Of a stretch of 64,000 nucleotides of DNA, positions 44,041 through 54,071 are shown one piece after another. Origin of the DNA: an uncultured Cohaesibacter sp. (GTDB lineage: Bacteria; Pseudomonadota; Alphaproteobacteria; Rhizobiales; Cohaesibacteraceae); NCBI RefSeq assembly GCF_963664735.1, contig NZ_OY761553.1, forward strand, positions 1,875,303 through 1,939,302, written 5' to 3'. Within the stretch, counting starts at the first letter, position 1; each line of letters opens with the position of its first letter. The notes under the pieces were generated by a model, which had not been told where the DNA came from, searched no databases, and saw only the letters and a program-made list of their open reading frames with translations. Both the position numbers and the translations under genes were made by a program.

Positions 44041-45033
44041 TTAGCCGAATTCTGGCCCGCGCGGACGATATGGCCGCGTATCCTGCCAATCTTCCATCAA
44101 GGCTCTGAGGCCCGGATCGGATCCTTCGGGCAGGATGATCTTGGCGGTTACCAGAAGATCTCCACGGTTGCCGTCTCTGTCAGGCAGTCCCTTGCCTTTG
44201 AGGCGCAGGCTCTTGCCCGAACTCATGCCAGCCGGAATTTTCACCGCTGCCTTGCCTTCAAGGGTCGGGATCTGAACCTTTGCTCCCAGCACCGCTTCAT
44301 AAAGCGTCAATGGCAGATCAAGTCGGACATTGTTCTCTTCCACCGTGAAAAGCTTGTGCGGCATAATCTGGATTGTTACCAGAGCATCGCCTGCCGGGCC
44401 GGTGCGGCTTTCAAAGCCCTGCCCCTTCATGCGGATGGTCTGGCCGTCCTTGACGCCCTTGGGCACGGCCATATCCAGTGTCTTGCCTGTCGGCAAATGG
44501 ACGCGGCGCTTTTCGCCGGAGACAAGATCTTCCAGAGACACGCTCAGCTTGGCTTCTGCATCCTGCCCTTTTTGCGGCTGGGCCCGATGCTGGCCACCAT
44601 GATGGGCGCCACCACCAAATGGATCAGCGCCAGCACCAAACGGATTGCCACCACCACGACGCCCGCCACCGGCCATATTGCCGAAAATCTCGCTGAAGAT
44701 ATCTTCCGTAGCACCGCCGCCGAATGGATTGCCACCGCGACCACCGCCGCCAAAGGGATTGCCCCCTCCGCCAAACGGATTGCCGCCACCGGCGAAGCCA
44801 TGGAATTTTTCCTTGCCTTGTTCGTCTATTTCGCCGCGGTCATATTTTCCGCGCTTTTCCTTGTCACCAATGATCTCGTAGGCCTGATTGACCTCCGAGA
44901 ACTTTTCTTGCGCTTTCGGATCGCTTTTGTTCTGATCTGGGTGGTATTTCTTCGCAAGCTTACGGAAAGCGCTCTTGATTTCGCGCTCATCCGCAGACTT
45001 GGACACACCAAGCACGCTATATGGATCTCTCAT
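44041..45033 (-). CDS. DnaJ-class co-chaperone, CbpA-like
   Basis: A 330-residue J-domain protein. The J domain (residues 1-70) has HPD at 31-33, needed to stimulate DnaK. A Gly/Phe-rich region (about 78-148) carries repeated GNPFGGGG units. Two C-terminal substrate-binding domains follow (160-330). The zinc-finger domain of true DnaJ is missing, so it is a type II (CbpA-like) co-chaperone. It is the first gene on this strand in its unit and faces away from the M42 peptidase. Confidence 0.92.
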   Translation of the reverse strand: MRDPYSVLGVSKSADEREIKSAFRKLAKKYHPDQNKSDPKAQEKFSEVNQAYEIIGDKEKRGKYDRGEIDEQGKEKFHGFAGGGNPFGGGGNPFGGGGRGGNPFGGGATEDIFSEIFGNMAGGGRRGGGNPFGAGADPFGGGAHHGGQHRAQPQKGQDAEAKLSVSLEDLVSGEKRRVHLPTGKTLDMAVPKGVKDGQTIRMKGQGFESRTGPAGDALVTIQIMPHKLFTVEENNVRLDLPLTLYEAVLGAKVQIPTLEGKAAVKIPAGMSSGKSLRLKGKGLPDRDGNRGDLLVTAKIILPEGSDPGLRALMEDWQDTRPYRPRGPEFG

Positions 45034-45219
45034 CAGTCTTGTCCTTCACCCCCGTCGGTGCGCCCGTCAGGCACGCGCCGACAGTGTCAATTGGATTCGT
45101 CCGACAGTGCCTAGGGGAAAGCCCTTAAACAAGCAGCTACGAATCATTGCCTGGCACTGTCTTTTTACGTTACCTCTGATATAGAGTGTCTCAGTTGAAA
45201 TTTCCATAGAGAGAACAAA

Positions 45220-46272
45220 ATGAACATTGATCTTCTCCGTCGCCTTTGCGAAACCCCCGGTGTGCCGGGCCGTGAACATCGCATCCGTGCCTTGATTGAA
45301 AAAGAGGCTGAAGGCCTTTTTGATGAAATTGAAACCGACGCAATGGGCTCGCTTATCTGCACCCGGTTTCCAACGACCGAGCAGGAAGAAGGCGCTGTTC
45401 CCGAGCGCGTTCTGCTACTCTGCCACATGGATGAAATCGGCTTTCTTGTAAGCCATATCTCTGACAAGGGCTTTATCAATATCGATCCGGTTGGCGGCTT
45501 TGATCCGCGCACCCTGTTTGCTCGCCGCGTGCTGGTTTGCACCAAGGAGGGCGACTATAAGGGCGTGATGAATCCGGGTGGCAAGGGCCTGCATATTTCC
45601 ACGCCTGAAGAGCGCAAGAAGCTGCCTGAAGTCAACGATTTCATCATTGACCTCGGCATGGGCGAAGCCACCAAGGAAAAAGTCAAGGTCGGCGATTACA
45701 TCGTCATGGACGAGCCGCTGCTCGACATGGGCGACAAGGTTGTCTCCAAGGCGCTGGATAACCGCATCGCCTGCTGGTTGGGCATCGAGGTGATCCGCGA
45801 GATCGTCGAGAGCAAAGTCTCCCACGATTGCGAGATCATCGTCACCTTCACCACGCAGGAAGAAGTCGGTTTGCGCGGCGCTCGCACGGCAAGCTTCGGG
45901 GTTGCTCCCGATGTCGTTATCGGCGTCGATACGACGCTGGCATGCGACACACCGGGCACACCGGAAAAAGACACCGTCACCACTCAGGGCAAGGGCGTCG
46001 GGATTGACATCAAGGATGGTTCCTTCATCGCAGATATCGATCTGGTCGAAGAACTTGAAGCCATCGCTGGCGAAAAAGACATTCCCGTTCAGCGCTTCAT
46101 TCTGGCCCGTGGTGGACAGGACGGGGCAGCCGGTCAGCAGGCTGGCTCTGGCACCAAGGCTGCTGCCATTGGCGTTGGCACCCGCTACATTCACACGGTC
46201 TGCGAGATGATCGACAAAGTCGACATCCAGTCTGCAAAAGACTTGCTGGTTGCCTATCTGGGCAAGCACTGA
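45220..46272 (+). CDS. M42 family aminopeptidase
   Basis: A 350-residue dinuclear metallopeptidase (FrvX/glutamyl aminopeptidase class, TET-forming family). Metal ligands can be seen in LLCHMDEIGF, KALDNRIACW, FTTQEEVGLRGA (catalytic Glu and ligand) and VIGVDTTLA. The closing HTVCEMI carries the last His. It probably trims short peptides in the cytoplasm. It starts at ATG behind GAGAGAAC. A strong terminator follows. Confidence 0.92.
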   Translation: MNIDLLRRLCETPGVPGREHRIRALIEKEAEGLFDEIETDAMGSLICTRFPTTEQEEGAVPERVLLLCHMDEIGFLVSHISDKGFINIDPVGGFDPRTLFARRVLVCTKEGDYKGVMNPGGKGLHISTPEERKKLPEVNDFIIDLGMGEATKEKVKVGDYIVMDEPLLDMGDKVVSKALDNRIACWLGIEVIREIVESKVSHDCEIIVTFTTQEEVGLRGARTASFGVAPDVVIGVDTTLACDTPGTPEKDTVTTQGKGVGIDIKDGSFIADIDLVEELEAIAGEKDIPVQRFILARGGQDGAAGQQAGSGTKAAAIGVGTRYIHTVCEMIDKVDIQSAKDLLVAYLGKH

Positions 46273-46303
46273 GCGGCCAGACGACCGACTATAACTTTGA
46301 TCG

Positions 46304-46324
46304 AGGGGAGCTCCATGCTCCCCT
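46304..46324 (+). terminator. Terminator after M42 peptidase
   Basis: AGGGGAGC-TCCAT-GCTCCCCT 8-bp stem followed by TTTT. Confidence 0.88.
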
Positions 46325-46821
46325 TTTTCATGGCAGTTTTCTCGCTCTGCTTTAAGTCCTTCATCCTCATGTTCGATTTGAAGAAATCACTTTTAAAGTA
46401 ATTTATAGCGAGTCTTTTGAATCACTTAGGCGGCATTGCTGAAGCTCTGGTTTGGCTAGTTAAAGCTTTTGTTAACCATGATTGAAGCGCTTGAGAGATT
46501 GATTCAACGCGTTAAGACTTTGAATCAATCAAAGAAAGTTGCGTCATTATGCCCATTTTCGTCTTCAGGATGAGACTGCTCGTGCTATGCCGATTGTATT
46601 GTCTGCGCAATACTGCCTTGCACTAATTGCGGCACCTATTGGCAATTTTGCGCTCCCTCCGGCGGGCGAAACATGCTATGCGTCATTTTGTCATCTCCCG
46701 TCACAACGGGTCGTCATTGTGCATAGAGCCATATAGCATCCGGCGACTACACTCATGAGCTTTCATGCCGTGTCGGGAGGAAATCCAGTTACCTTGGAAC
46801 GGCCCATCGGGCCAAGAAAGA
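46325..46821. other. Long regulatory region upstream of lrgA
   Basis: About 500 bases without a gene. It contains TTAACCAT (46472-46479), a perfect 11-bp palindrome (46497-46530), an imperfect leader hairpin with CTATGC/GCATAG arms near 46675-46728, and GGCCC-ATC-GGGCC right before lrgA. It looks like a control region rather than coding DNA. Confidence 0.5.
46497..46530. promoter_or_regulatory. Large palindrome upstream of lrgAB
   Basis: GATTGATTCAA-N12-TTGAATCAATC, perfect 11-bp arms. It has no T-tract typical of a terminator on the plus strand and may be an operator, about 290 bases upstream of lrgA. Confidence 0.4.
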
Positions 46822-47199
46822 ATGAAGAGAGGAACGCATTTGCTCTTCTATCTAACATCTATTTTGCTTTGCCAGCTGATCGGTGAAACACTGGTTTCTG
46901 TCCTTGATTTGCCGGTGCCGGGTCCTGTTATCGGCATGGCAATCATGTTCATCGGGCTGCTGATCAAGGGCTCCGTGCCAGACGGGCTTTCCAGCGTTGG
47001 CGACACACTGCTCTCTCACATGTCCTTGTTGTTCATTCCGGCGGGCGTTGGCATCATGGTCAATGCGGAGCTGATCCAGCGAGAGATTATCCCGATCTCT
47101 GTTTCGCTGGTCATCAGCACGTTTCTTTGCATCGCCGTGACCGGCTTGCTGATGAGCTGGCTGACACGCAACAAGTCCATTGGCGGCGTCAAGGAGTAG
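46822..47199 (+). CDS. CidA/LrgA family membrane protein
   Basis: A 125-residue holin-like membrane protein with four hydrophobic helices. The family pattern LPVPGPVIGMAIMF...LLIKG is present, followed by ...LFIPAGVGIMV. In Gram-positive bacteria LrgA/CidA with LrgB/CidB affect autolysis; later work showed homologous pairs acting as pyruvate transporters. Start: an ATG 19 codons into the frame, which gives the normal family length. The LrgB gene starts about 5 bases after the stop. Confidence 0.87.
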   Translation: MKRGTHLLFYLTSILLCQLIGETLVSVLDLPVPGPVIGMAIMFIGLLIKGSVPDGLSSVGDTLLSHMSLLFIPAGVGIMVNAELIQREIIPISVSLVISTFLCIAVTGLLMSWLTRNKSIGGVKE

Positions 47200-47203
47200 C
47201 CAG

Positions 47204-47920
47204 ATGCAGTCTCTTAACACGCTCTGGGCCCATCTGAGCGAAAGCCCCCTGCTCTATTTGACGCTCACTTTGATCGCCTATCAGATCGGACTTTACCTCT
47301 ATGAGAAATCGGGCAAGAAGCCGATTGTCAATCCGGTGTTGATCGCAATCATCCTGCTGGTTGCCGTGCTGATCGCAACAGGCACCCCATATGAGCGCTA
47401 TTTTTCCGGCGCGCATTTCCTGCATTTTCTGCTTGGCCCGGCAACTGTGGCGCTGGCTATTCCGCTCTACAGGCAGTTTGAAAAGGTGCGCAAATCGGCT
47501 CTGGCCATTTCCGTCAGCTTGCTCACAGGCTCTGCAGTGTCTGCGGTGTCTTCGGTCCTGATCGCATGGGCGCTAGGAGGCTCTGAGCAGTCCTTCTTGT
47601 CCCTTGCGCCCAAGTCCGTTACAACGCCGGTCTCCATGGGCATCACCGAAGCGCTCGGCGGGGTGCCATCCCTTACCGCCGTACTCGTCATCATCACAGG
47701 TATTCTGGGCGCCTCCCTCGGGCCAACGGTGCTCAACATTGTGCGGGTGAAAAGCTGGGCGGCGCGTGGCCTGGCCATCGGCACTGCGGCCCATGGTCTG
47801 GGCACAGCCCGCAAGCTGCAGGTCAATGAGGAAGCCGGAGCTTTCTCCGGCCTTGCCATGGGGCTTAATGCCCTTGCCACGGCCATCCTGCTGCCCATTG
47901 TGTGGTATTGGTTCTTCTAG
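47204..47920 (+). CDS. LrgB/CidB family membrane protein
   Basis: A 238-residue LrgB protein with about eight hydrophobic helices. Conserved blocks are KKPIVNPVLIAI, LLGPATVALAIPLYRQ, KSVTTPVSMGITEALGG and GTAAHGLGTARKLQVNEEAGAFSG. AAGGAG precedes the ATG, overlapping the lrgA stop region. The lrgAB pair most likely forms one transport unit, possibly for pyruvate. It is convergent with poxB and shares a perfect terminator with it. Confidence 0.93.
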   Translation: MQSLNTLWAHLSESPLLYLTLTLIAYQIGLYLYEKSGKKPIVNPVLIAIILLVAVLIATGTPYERYFSGAHFLHFLLGPATVALAIPLYRQFEKVRKSALAISVSLLTGSAVSAVSSVLIAWALGGSEQSFLSLAPKSVTTPVSMGITEALGGVPSLTAVLVIITGILGASLGPTVLNIVRVKSWAARGLAIGTAAHGLGTARKLQVNEEAGAFSGLAMGLNALATAILLPIVWYWFF

Positions 47921-47950
47921 GCCCCACTACCCAGCAACAAGCTTTACATA

Positions 47951-47983
47951 AAAACCCCGGACGGTATCACCGTCCGGGGTTTT
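47951..47983. terminator. Bidirectional terminator between lrgB and poxB
   Basis: 15-bp perfect stem AAAACCCCGGACGGT/ACCGTCCGGGGTTTT with loop ATC. The A and T ends give a U-tract in both directions. Confidence 0.93.
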
Positions 47984-48010
47984 ACTTTATCTAGCGACTG
48001 AAAGCCGAGA

Positions 48011-49735
48011 TTAGCGCAGCCAGTTGGTCTTGGTCAGCTCGACCAGCTCTTCACCGCGACCAGACAGGATAGCGCGCATCATATAAACGCTGAAGCCCTT
48101 GGCATGCTCGACCTTGATCTTCGGCGGCATGGCAAGTTCCTGCTTGGCGACCATGACGTCCATCAGACCTGGCCCCGGTTTGGCAAGGAATTCTTCCATT
48201 TTGGCTGGCAGATCTGCGTCATTTTCCACGCGCATGCCGTCAATACCAATGGCCTCGGCGATCTTGACGAAATCGGGATCATTGAGATCCGTATCATCGG
48301 AGATATAGCCACCAGCTTTCATTTCCATGGCGACAAAGCCCAGAGACCGGTTATGAAAGACAACCATTTTCACCGGCAGGTTAAGCTGTTTGATGGTGAA
48401 AATATCACCCATCAGCATGGAAAAACCGCCATCGCCGCAAAGAGCAATGACCTGACGGTCCGGGCAAGCGGCCTGAGCGCCGATAGCCTGTACCATGGCG
48501 TTAGCCATGGAGCCATGGTTGAAGGAACCGATCAGATTGCGCTTGCCGTTCATTTCCAGATAACGGGCAGCCCATACGGTCGGCGTGCCAACATCTGCGG
48601 TAAAGATTGCGTCTTCTGTTGCTTTCTCGCCAATAACCTTGGCCAGATATTGCGGGTGGATGTCACTGTTCTTGCCAGCAGGCTTTGCCAGCTCATCCAG
48701 TCCTTGACGGGCTTTCTTATAGTGCTTCTTGGCAGTGACCAGAAAGCTGTCGCTGATTTTCGGCGTCAGCTTTGGCAGCAGGGCCTGAATGGTCGGCTTG
48801 ATGTCACCAACAATGCCCAGATCAAGCTGCGTGTGAGCCCCAAGCGCTGACGGATTGATGTCAATCTGCACGATCTTGGCATTTGCCGGATAGAAGGCCC
48901 GATAAGGGAAGCCCGAACCGAGGATGACCAGCGTGTCGGCATTTTCCATGGCGTGATAGCCCGACGAGAAGCCAATCAGGCCGGTCATGCCGACATCATA
49001 TGGATTGTTCCATTCGACATGTTCCTTGCCGCGCAGGGCATGAACGATTGGCGACTTCAGGGTTTCGGCCAGCTGGATCAATTCATCATGTGCACCAGCA
49101 CATCCAGCCCCGCAAAGAAGCGTGACACGGGAGGCGACATTGAGAAAATGAGCCAGATTGTCGATTTCTGCTTCAGCAGGCACAGTGACCGGCAGAGACG
49201 GATTGGTCCAGCGAACATCAACATTCTCAGGCATCGGCTTGAGGGCGATATCACCGGGCAGAACTACAACGGCAACGCCTTTTTTCAAAATCGCGTTGCG
49301 CATGGCCAGCTCCAGCACATATGGCATCTGCTCAGGCGTGCTGACCAACTCGCAATAGACGCTACATTCCTTGAACAGCTCTTGCGGATGAGTTTCCTGA
49401 AAATAGCCTGCGCCGATTTCGGAGGAAGGAATGTGGGCGGCGATGGCAAGAACCGGCACATGGTTACGCTGGCAATCAAACAAGCCGTTGATCAGATGCA
49501 GGTTTCCCGGTCCACAAGAGCCCGCGCAAACGGATAGTTCACCGGTCAGGTGTGCTTCCGCACCCGCCGCAAATGCTGCAGCTTCCTCGTGACGCGTGCC
49601 CATCCAGCGGATTTTCTTTTGTTTGTGAAGGCTGTCGCTGATCCCGTTCAGGGAATCACCGGTTACGCCCCAGATCCGCTCGATACCTGCCTCGGCAAGC
49701 GTTCTGGCAACGAAATTGGCTATAGATTCGCTCAT
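48011..49735 (-). CDS. poxB: Pyruvate dehydrogenase (quinone) / pyruvate oxidase
   Basis: A 574-residue thiamine diphosphate/FAD enzyme, nearly the length of E. coli PoxB (572). It oxidises pyruvate to acetate and CO2 and passes electrons to quinone at the membrane. Active-site Glu50 is in TRHEEAAAF, the FAD region in the middle has [11 protein letters not shown], and the ThDP motif [11 protein letters not shown]...VFHN is near 430-460. The C-terminal end [13 protein letters not shown] resembles the membrane-binding tail. The ATG follows AAGGGA. A related acetolactate synthase is less likely from the ends. Confidence 0.9.
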   Translation of the reverse strand: MSESIANFVARTLAEAGIERIWGVTGDSLNGISDSLHKQKKIRWMGTRHEEAAAFAAGAEAHLTGELSVCAGSCGPGNLHLINGLFDCQRNHVPVLAIAAHIPSSEIGAGYFQETHPQELFKECSVYCELVSTPEQMPYVLELAMRNAILKKGVAVVVLPGDIALKPMPENVDVRWTNPSLPVTVPAEAEIDNLAHFLNVASRVTLLCGAGCAGAHDELIQLAETLKSPIVHALRGKEHVEWNNPYDVGMTGLIGFSSGYHAMENADTLVILGSGFPYRAFYPANAKIVQIDINPSALGAHTQLDLGIVGDIKPTIQALLPKLTPKISDSFLVTAKKHYKKARQGLDELAKPAGKNSDIHPQYLAKVIGEKATEDAIFTADVGTPTVWAARYLEMNGKRNLIGSFNHGSMANAMVQAIGAQAACPDRQVIALCGDGGFSMLMGDIFTIKQLNLPVKMVVFHNRSLGFVAMEMKAGGYISDDTDLNDPDFVKIAEAIGIDGMRVENDADLPAKMEEFLAKPGPGLMDVMVAKQELAMPPKIKVEHAKGFSVYMMRAILSGRGEELVELTKTNWLR

Positions 49736-50117
49736 GTTATATCCCTTGGTCTTCCAATTTTCACCCATAAGGACGTCAGGCGATCATGTGAAACGGGGCT
49801 CACGAAAGCGAGGAAGGCAATCTTGCGGGTCCCGGACATCCGCCAATGTCCAGATGAGTGCTAAATAGCTCATCAAATATGGATCTCTCTTGTCACTCGT
49901 CAGGGGCTTTGAAGAGTATGGCGGGCGGCGAATAGAGATTAGAATTGATCCAGTATGCAGCTATAGATATCGGCCCAAACGAGCCAATCGACAAGAAGCA
50001 ATCGACGAATGCGGACATGCGTTCAGCGCATAACTTGATTCATGAAAGATGCATATTTGCATCCTTCAAAAATCATGGCTGCGCTCATGAAAGAAAATCT
50101 ATCGATATTACAGCATC
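49736..50117. other. Spacer between dxs end and poxB start
   Basis: About 380 bases without a supportable gene. It must contain the poxB promoter and the end of dxs. I see no clear terminator for dxs. Confidence 0.4.
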
Positions 50118-52046
50118 TTATGCAAGCTCGCTTGCTTCAATCGCGGCGTTCAGATCCTTGCCCAGCGCTTCAAATACAGCGCGGACGATGCCGTCAGCAT
50201 CAAGACCATTCTCCGCATACATGGCATCAGGTTTGCCATGGTTGGTATAATGATCTTGCATGGTAAGGGATCGGATCTTGAGATTGCCATCGAGCGCACC
50301 TTCGGCTGCGAGCAGATGGAGCACCTGAGAGCCAAAGCCCCCGATAGCCCCTTCTTCGATGGTAATCAGCATATCGTGTGTGCCAGCCAGTTTCAGGATC
50401 ATCTCCCGATCCAGAGGCTTGGCGAAACGTGCATCGGCGACGGTCGTGCTCAGACCATAGCCTTCAAGGCGTTCGGCCGCTTTCATGCTTTCGGCAAGGC
50501 GCGTGCCCAAAGACAGAATGGCAACCTTGCTGCCTTGCTTGACGATGCGCCCCTTGCCGATTTCCAGCGGAACACCCTCTTCAGGAATTTCCACGCCAAC
50601 ACCCTCGCCGCGCGGATAGCGGAAAGCAATGGGGCCATCATCATAAGCGCTTGCTGTGGCCACCATATGCACCAGTTCCGCTTCATCGCTCGCGGCCATG
50701 ACAACCATGTTCGGCAAGGAGGCCATAAAGCCGATATCGTAAGCGCCAGCATGGGTTGGTCCATCGGCGCCGACAAAGCCAGCCCGATCAATCGGGAAGC
50801 GCACCGGCAAATTCTGGATGGCAACGTCATGCACCACCTGATCATAGGCGCGCTGCAAAAATGTGGAATAGAGCGCACAGAAGGGCTTGAGCCCCTCGCA
50901 CGCAAGACCGGCGGCAAAGGTCACCGCATGTTGTTCGGCGATGCCTACATCAAACGTGCGGTCGGGAAACTCTTTTTCGAAGATGTCAACCCCCGTGCCC
51001 GATGGCATGGCCGCAGTGACGGCAACGATCTTCTTGTCCTTGGCCCCTTCTTTGGCAAGGCTTTCACCAAAGATTCTGGTGTAGCTCGGTGCATTGCTTG
51101 GAGGCTTTAGCTGTGCGCCAGTCACCACATCAAAGCGGCTGACGCCGTGATATTTGTCGCTGGCATGTTCGGCGGGTGCGTATCCCTTGCCTTTCTGGGT
51201 GACGATATGCACCAGAATCGGGCCCTTGTCCGTGTCACGAACATTCTTCAGGATTGGCAGCAAATGTTCCAGATTATGACCATCAATCGGGCCGACATAG
51301 TAGAAACCAAGCTCCTCAAACAGAGTACCACCGGTTACGAAAGACCGGGCGAACTCTTCAGCTTTGGCGGCCTTTTCCTTGAAAAAGCGCGGCAGCTGAT
51401 GGGCGAGCTGCTTTGCAACGTCGCGCAAGGACAGGAATGTCTTGCCGGAGATGAGGCGAGCCAGATAGGCGCTCATGGCCCCTGTCGGCGGTGCAATGGA
51501 CATGTCGTTGTCGTTGAGAATAACGATCAGGCGGCTATCAAGTGCACCAGCGTTGTTCATGGCTTCATAAGCCATACCGGCGCTCATGGCACCATCGCCG
51601 ATGACTGCAATGACATTGCGCTTTTCGCCCATCAGTTCCGAGCCGACCTGCATGCCAAGGCCTGCGGAGATGGAGGTAGAACTGTGGCCCGTACCGAAGG
51701 GATCAAACTCGCTCTCAGCGCGTTTGGTAAAGCCCGACAGGCCATCCGGCTGGCGCAGGGTGCGAATCCGATCCCGCCGACCGGTCAGTATCTTGTGCGG
51801 ATAGGATTGATGTCCGACGTCCCAGATGACGCGGTCATGGGGCGTATTGAAAACATGGTGCAGCGCGACCGTCAATTCCACGACACCCAGACCGGCTCCC
51901 AAGTGCCCACCCGTCACGGACACAGCATCAATGGTCTCGGCGCGCACATCAGCGGCAAGCGCCTTGAGCTCAGCCATGGTCATGGAACGCATATCTTCGA
52001 TGGACTTGATGCTGTCGAGAGTGGGAGTCTTTGACAATTCCGTCAC
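50118..52046 (-). CDS. dxs: 1-deoxy-D-xylulose-5-phosphate synthase
   Basis: A 642-residue thiamine enzyme that makes DXP from pyruvate and glyceraldehyde 3-phosphate, the first step of the MEP isoprenoid pathway (also feeding vitamins B1 and B6). Motifs: [17 protein letters not shown], the ThDP-binding [13 protein letters not shown]...[21 protein letters not shown] and YPRGEG near the middle to C-terminal domains. Length matches the family. The start is GTG; the first ATG downstream would remove the conserved N-terminus. No ribosome-binding site is obvious. Confidence 0.95.
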   Translation of the reverse strand: MTELSKTPTLDSIKSIEDMRSMTMAELKALAADVRAETIDAVSVTGGHLGAGLGVVELTVALHHVFNTPHDRVIWDVGHQSYPHKILTGRRDRIRTLRQPDGLSGFTKRAESEFDPFGTGHSSTSISAGLGMQVGSELMGEKRNVIAVIGDGAMSAGMAYEAMNNAGALDSRLIVILNDNDMSIAPPTGAMSAYLARLISGKTFLSLRDVAKQLAHQLPRFFKEKAAKAEEFARSFVTGGTLFEELGFYYVGPIDGHNLEHLLPILKNVRDTDKGPILVHIVTQKGKGYAPAEHASDKYHGVSRFDVVTGAQLKPPSNAPSYTRIFGESLAKEGAKDKKIVAVTAAMPSGTGVDIFEKEFPDRTFDVGIAEQHAVTFAAGLACEGLKPFCALYSTFLQRAYDQVVHDVAIQNLPVRFPIDRAGFVGADGPTHAGAYDIGFMASLPNMVVMAASDEAELVHMVATASAYDDGPIAFRYPRGEGVGVEIPEEGVPLEIGKGRIVKQGSKVAILSLGTRLAESMKAAERLEGYGLSTTVADARFAKPLDREMILKLAGTHDMLITIEEGAIGGFGSQVLHLLAAEGALDGNLKIRSLTMQDHYTNHGKPDAMYAENGLDADGIVRAVFEALGKDLNAAIEASELA

Positions 52047-52626
52047 CTGTTTTCTGCGGCGTGAGTGTTATCTTCACACGCCACTGGTTTCTTTTCCTTT
52101 TAAGCCATCAGTTCCAAATTGTGGAGCCCTAATGAACCGCCGGTTTTTACATTTCTCAACTACGTAGTTTACCATACCAAAGGAGCCACTAATAGGGACC
52201 TTATATCAAATGGTAAACTGGGCAGGATGAGGTTTGATCTCACGGAACAAACAGAAGCGAGTTGCTGTCCTATATATCTCTGTCTACAGAGAAAGATGCC
52301 AGAGAGCAAGCCGGAGAGCCATCGCCAAATGGTCACATTTGCCCTTGTTCTTTTGTCACGGTGAACAATTTTACCCCAAATGGCCCTGCAAGTAGTCGCC
52401 ATGGCATTTATCAAGCGCGTTGAATGCGGCATTTTAACGATCTAGGGCCAAAAGATGCGCGCCAGAAAAAGGCACTTTCCCGCTTTTTCCGCAGTGAAAG
52501 CAACAGCCCTTTTAAACCCAGTAGCTCGAAGAACATGCGTACTACACCTTATTGACGCACGCGTGCAACTACGGCATCTTCACGCAGGAACATTTAGTGA
52601 ACATTTGACAATTATTGGAGCATCTC
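52047..52626. other. Divergent promoter region, dxs / VOC gene
   Basis: About 580 bases without a supported gene. Small frames lack ribosome-binding sites. Confidence 0.4.
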
Positions 52627-53055
52627 ATGAATAGCGAACCACCGGTCATCATGGCCCATGTATCAGCGGGAACGAACGATTTTCCCAAGGCTAAAGAATT
52701 TTACAAGGCTGTGCTGGCGACCATTGGTGCCAAGGTCATCATGGAGGTTGATGTACCCGGCGAGGTGGGGGCCATTGCCTTTGGCAAGACCCATCCTGAA
52801 TTCTGGGTTCAGACACCTTACGACGAACAGACAGCCAGCGCGGGCAACGGCACCCATTTTGCGTTTTTGGCCCTTAGCAAAGAGGCCGTGCATGCCTTTT
52901 GGGACAAGGCACTGGAAATGGGCGCAACGCCGGACGGGGAACCCGGCCCTCGCCCTGAATATAGTGAAGCCTATTATGGCTGCTTCCTGCGCGACCTCGA
53001 TGGCAACAAGATCGAAGCCATGTATTGGGAGGCACACGAACAGTTTGATGGCTGA
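52627..53055 (+). CDS. VOC (glyoxalase/bleomycin resistance fold) protein
   Basis: A 142-residue vicinal oxygen chelate protein with the two beta-alpha-beta-beta-beta modules: AHVSAGTNDFPKAKEFYKAVL at the start, HFAFLALSKEAVHAFWDKALEMGATPDG in the middle, and YYGCFLRDLDGNKIEAMYW at the end. The C-terminal DLDGNKIE segment carries the usual metal-ligand Glu. The specific enzyme reaction cannot be predicted. GGAG is 6 bases before the ATG. Confidence 0.85.
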   Translation: MNSEPPVIMAHVSAGTNDFPKAKEFYKAVLATIGAKVIMEVDVPGEVGAIAFGKTHPEFWVQTPYDEQTASAGNGTHFAFLALSKEAVHAFWDKALEMGATPDGEPGPRPEYSEAYYGCFLRDLDGNKIEAMYWEAHEQFDG

Positions 53056-53246
53056 TCAACAAATCCACTGAGCTTTGCAACGATTGGCAGGGTGCATTGG
53101 AGATGTTCCCCTGCCAATTACCCCTTCGGCCTCCTACGCATAGCCTTGAAGACGACGATGTGATAAGGCTCTTTGTCCCCTTTGTGCGTCAGTCGGCTTT
53201 GTCTTGCCCGGATAGCCATTGCATCACTCCATCTTCAGGTCTTGCC

Positions 53247-53879
53247 ATGTTCGATCATTTTCCCTTTGTTGCCATCATTCTTGCGCTTGCGGCTTTGACC
53301 ATGGCTCCGGGCATGGATACGGTGCTTGTGTTGCGCAATGCAGCCCGTGGCGGTTTCTCCGATGGGTTCACCACCAGCTTCGGCATCTGCACAGGACTGT
53401 TTGTGCATGCAACGATTTCCGCCTTGGGGCTGTCGGTGATCCTTTTGCAATCGGCCTATTTGTTCATGCTGCTCAAATTCGCGGGCGCGATCTTTATCGT
53501 CTATCTCGCCTTTCAGTCTCTGCTCGCAGCATGGCGCGGCAGCGGCTTGGTTGTCACCAGCGATGGTGCACGGAAAGTCTCTCTCTTCACGTCCTATCGT
53601 GAGGGCATTCTTTCCAATGTGCTCAACCCCAAGCCAATCCTCTTTTACATGATGTTTCTGCCCCAATTCATCGACCCGGCCCAATCGGCCCTGTGGCAAT
53701 CCCTGCTCGTTGCCGGCATTCATTTTCTGCTTGGTATGATCTGGCAAGGAGGACTGGCGCTCATGGTCCACAAGGCGCGCCGTTTTCTTGCCCGCCCTTT
53801 CATCGCTCGTGGGCTCAACGGCGCAACGGGGCTTTTGCTGCTCGGCTTCGGCATCAAGCTGGCGCTGACGCACCGCTAA
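53247..53879 (+). CDS. LysE/RhtB family exporter
   Basis: A 210-residue inner-membrane protein with about six helices and the LysE signature (TMAPGMDTVLVLRNAARGGFSDGF, with Pro-Gly in the first helix). It belongs to the RhtB-like branch that exports homoserine, threonine or similar metabolites. FREGILSNVLNPK-type segment is seen as YREGILSNVLNPKPILFY. The frame is open to 53097 upstream, but the ATG at 53247 starts the first helix properly. Confidence 0.88.
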   Translation: MFDHFPFVAIILALAALTMAPGMDTVLVLRNAARGGFSDGFTTSFGICTGLFVHATISALGLSVILLQSAYLFMLLKFAGAIFIVYLAFQSLLAAWRGSGLVVTSDGARKVSLFTSYREGILSNVLNPKPILFYMMFLPQFIDPAQSALWQSLLVAGIHFLLGMIWQGGLALMVHKARRFLARPFIARGLNGATGLLLLGFGIKLALTHR

Positions 53880-54071
53880 ACCCTGCGCTCATTTGCTGTT
53901 TCTGAGCTAAATGCGGGAGCATTGCACCTGGTCAGAGCAGAGTAAACAATCGCCTCATCCTTAAGCCGCATGTGCAGTTTCGTCCGGTTGACTTGCCCCA
54001 AGAGCTGTGAAAACTGAAAGATACAGCTTGGTAAAACTGACAGATCCGCCCATTCGCGACAGGATAAGCCG

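Noticed and set aside
44600-44800. Repeated GGCAATCCGTTTGG-like units that look like a CRISPR or minisatellite
   Set aside because: They are the coding DNA of the Gly/Phe-rich GNPFGGGG repeats of the DnaJ-class protein; no regular spacers.
46460-46477. TTAA-N8-TTAACC as a second full CtrA box
   Set aside because: The spacer is 8, not 7; only the TTAACCAT half-site is counted.
46539-46736. 65-codon plus frame upstream of lrgA
   Set aside because: No start signal; the region is better explained by palindromes and leader structure.
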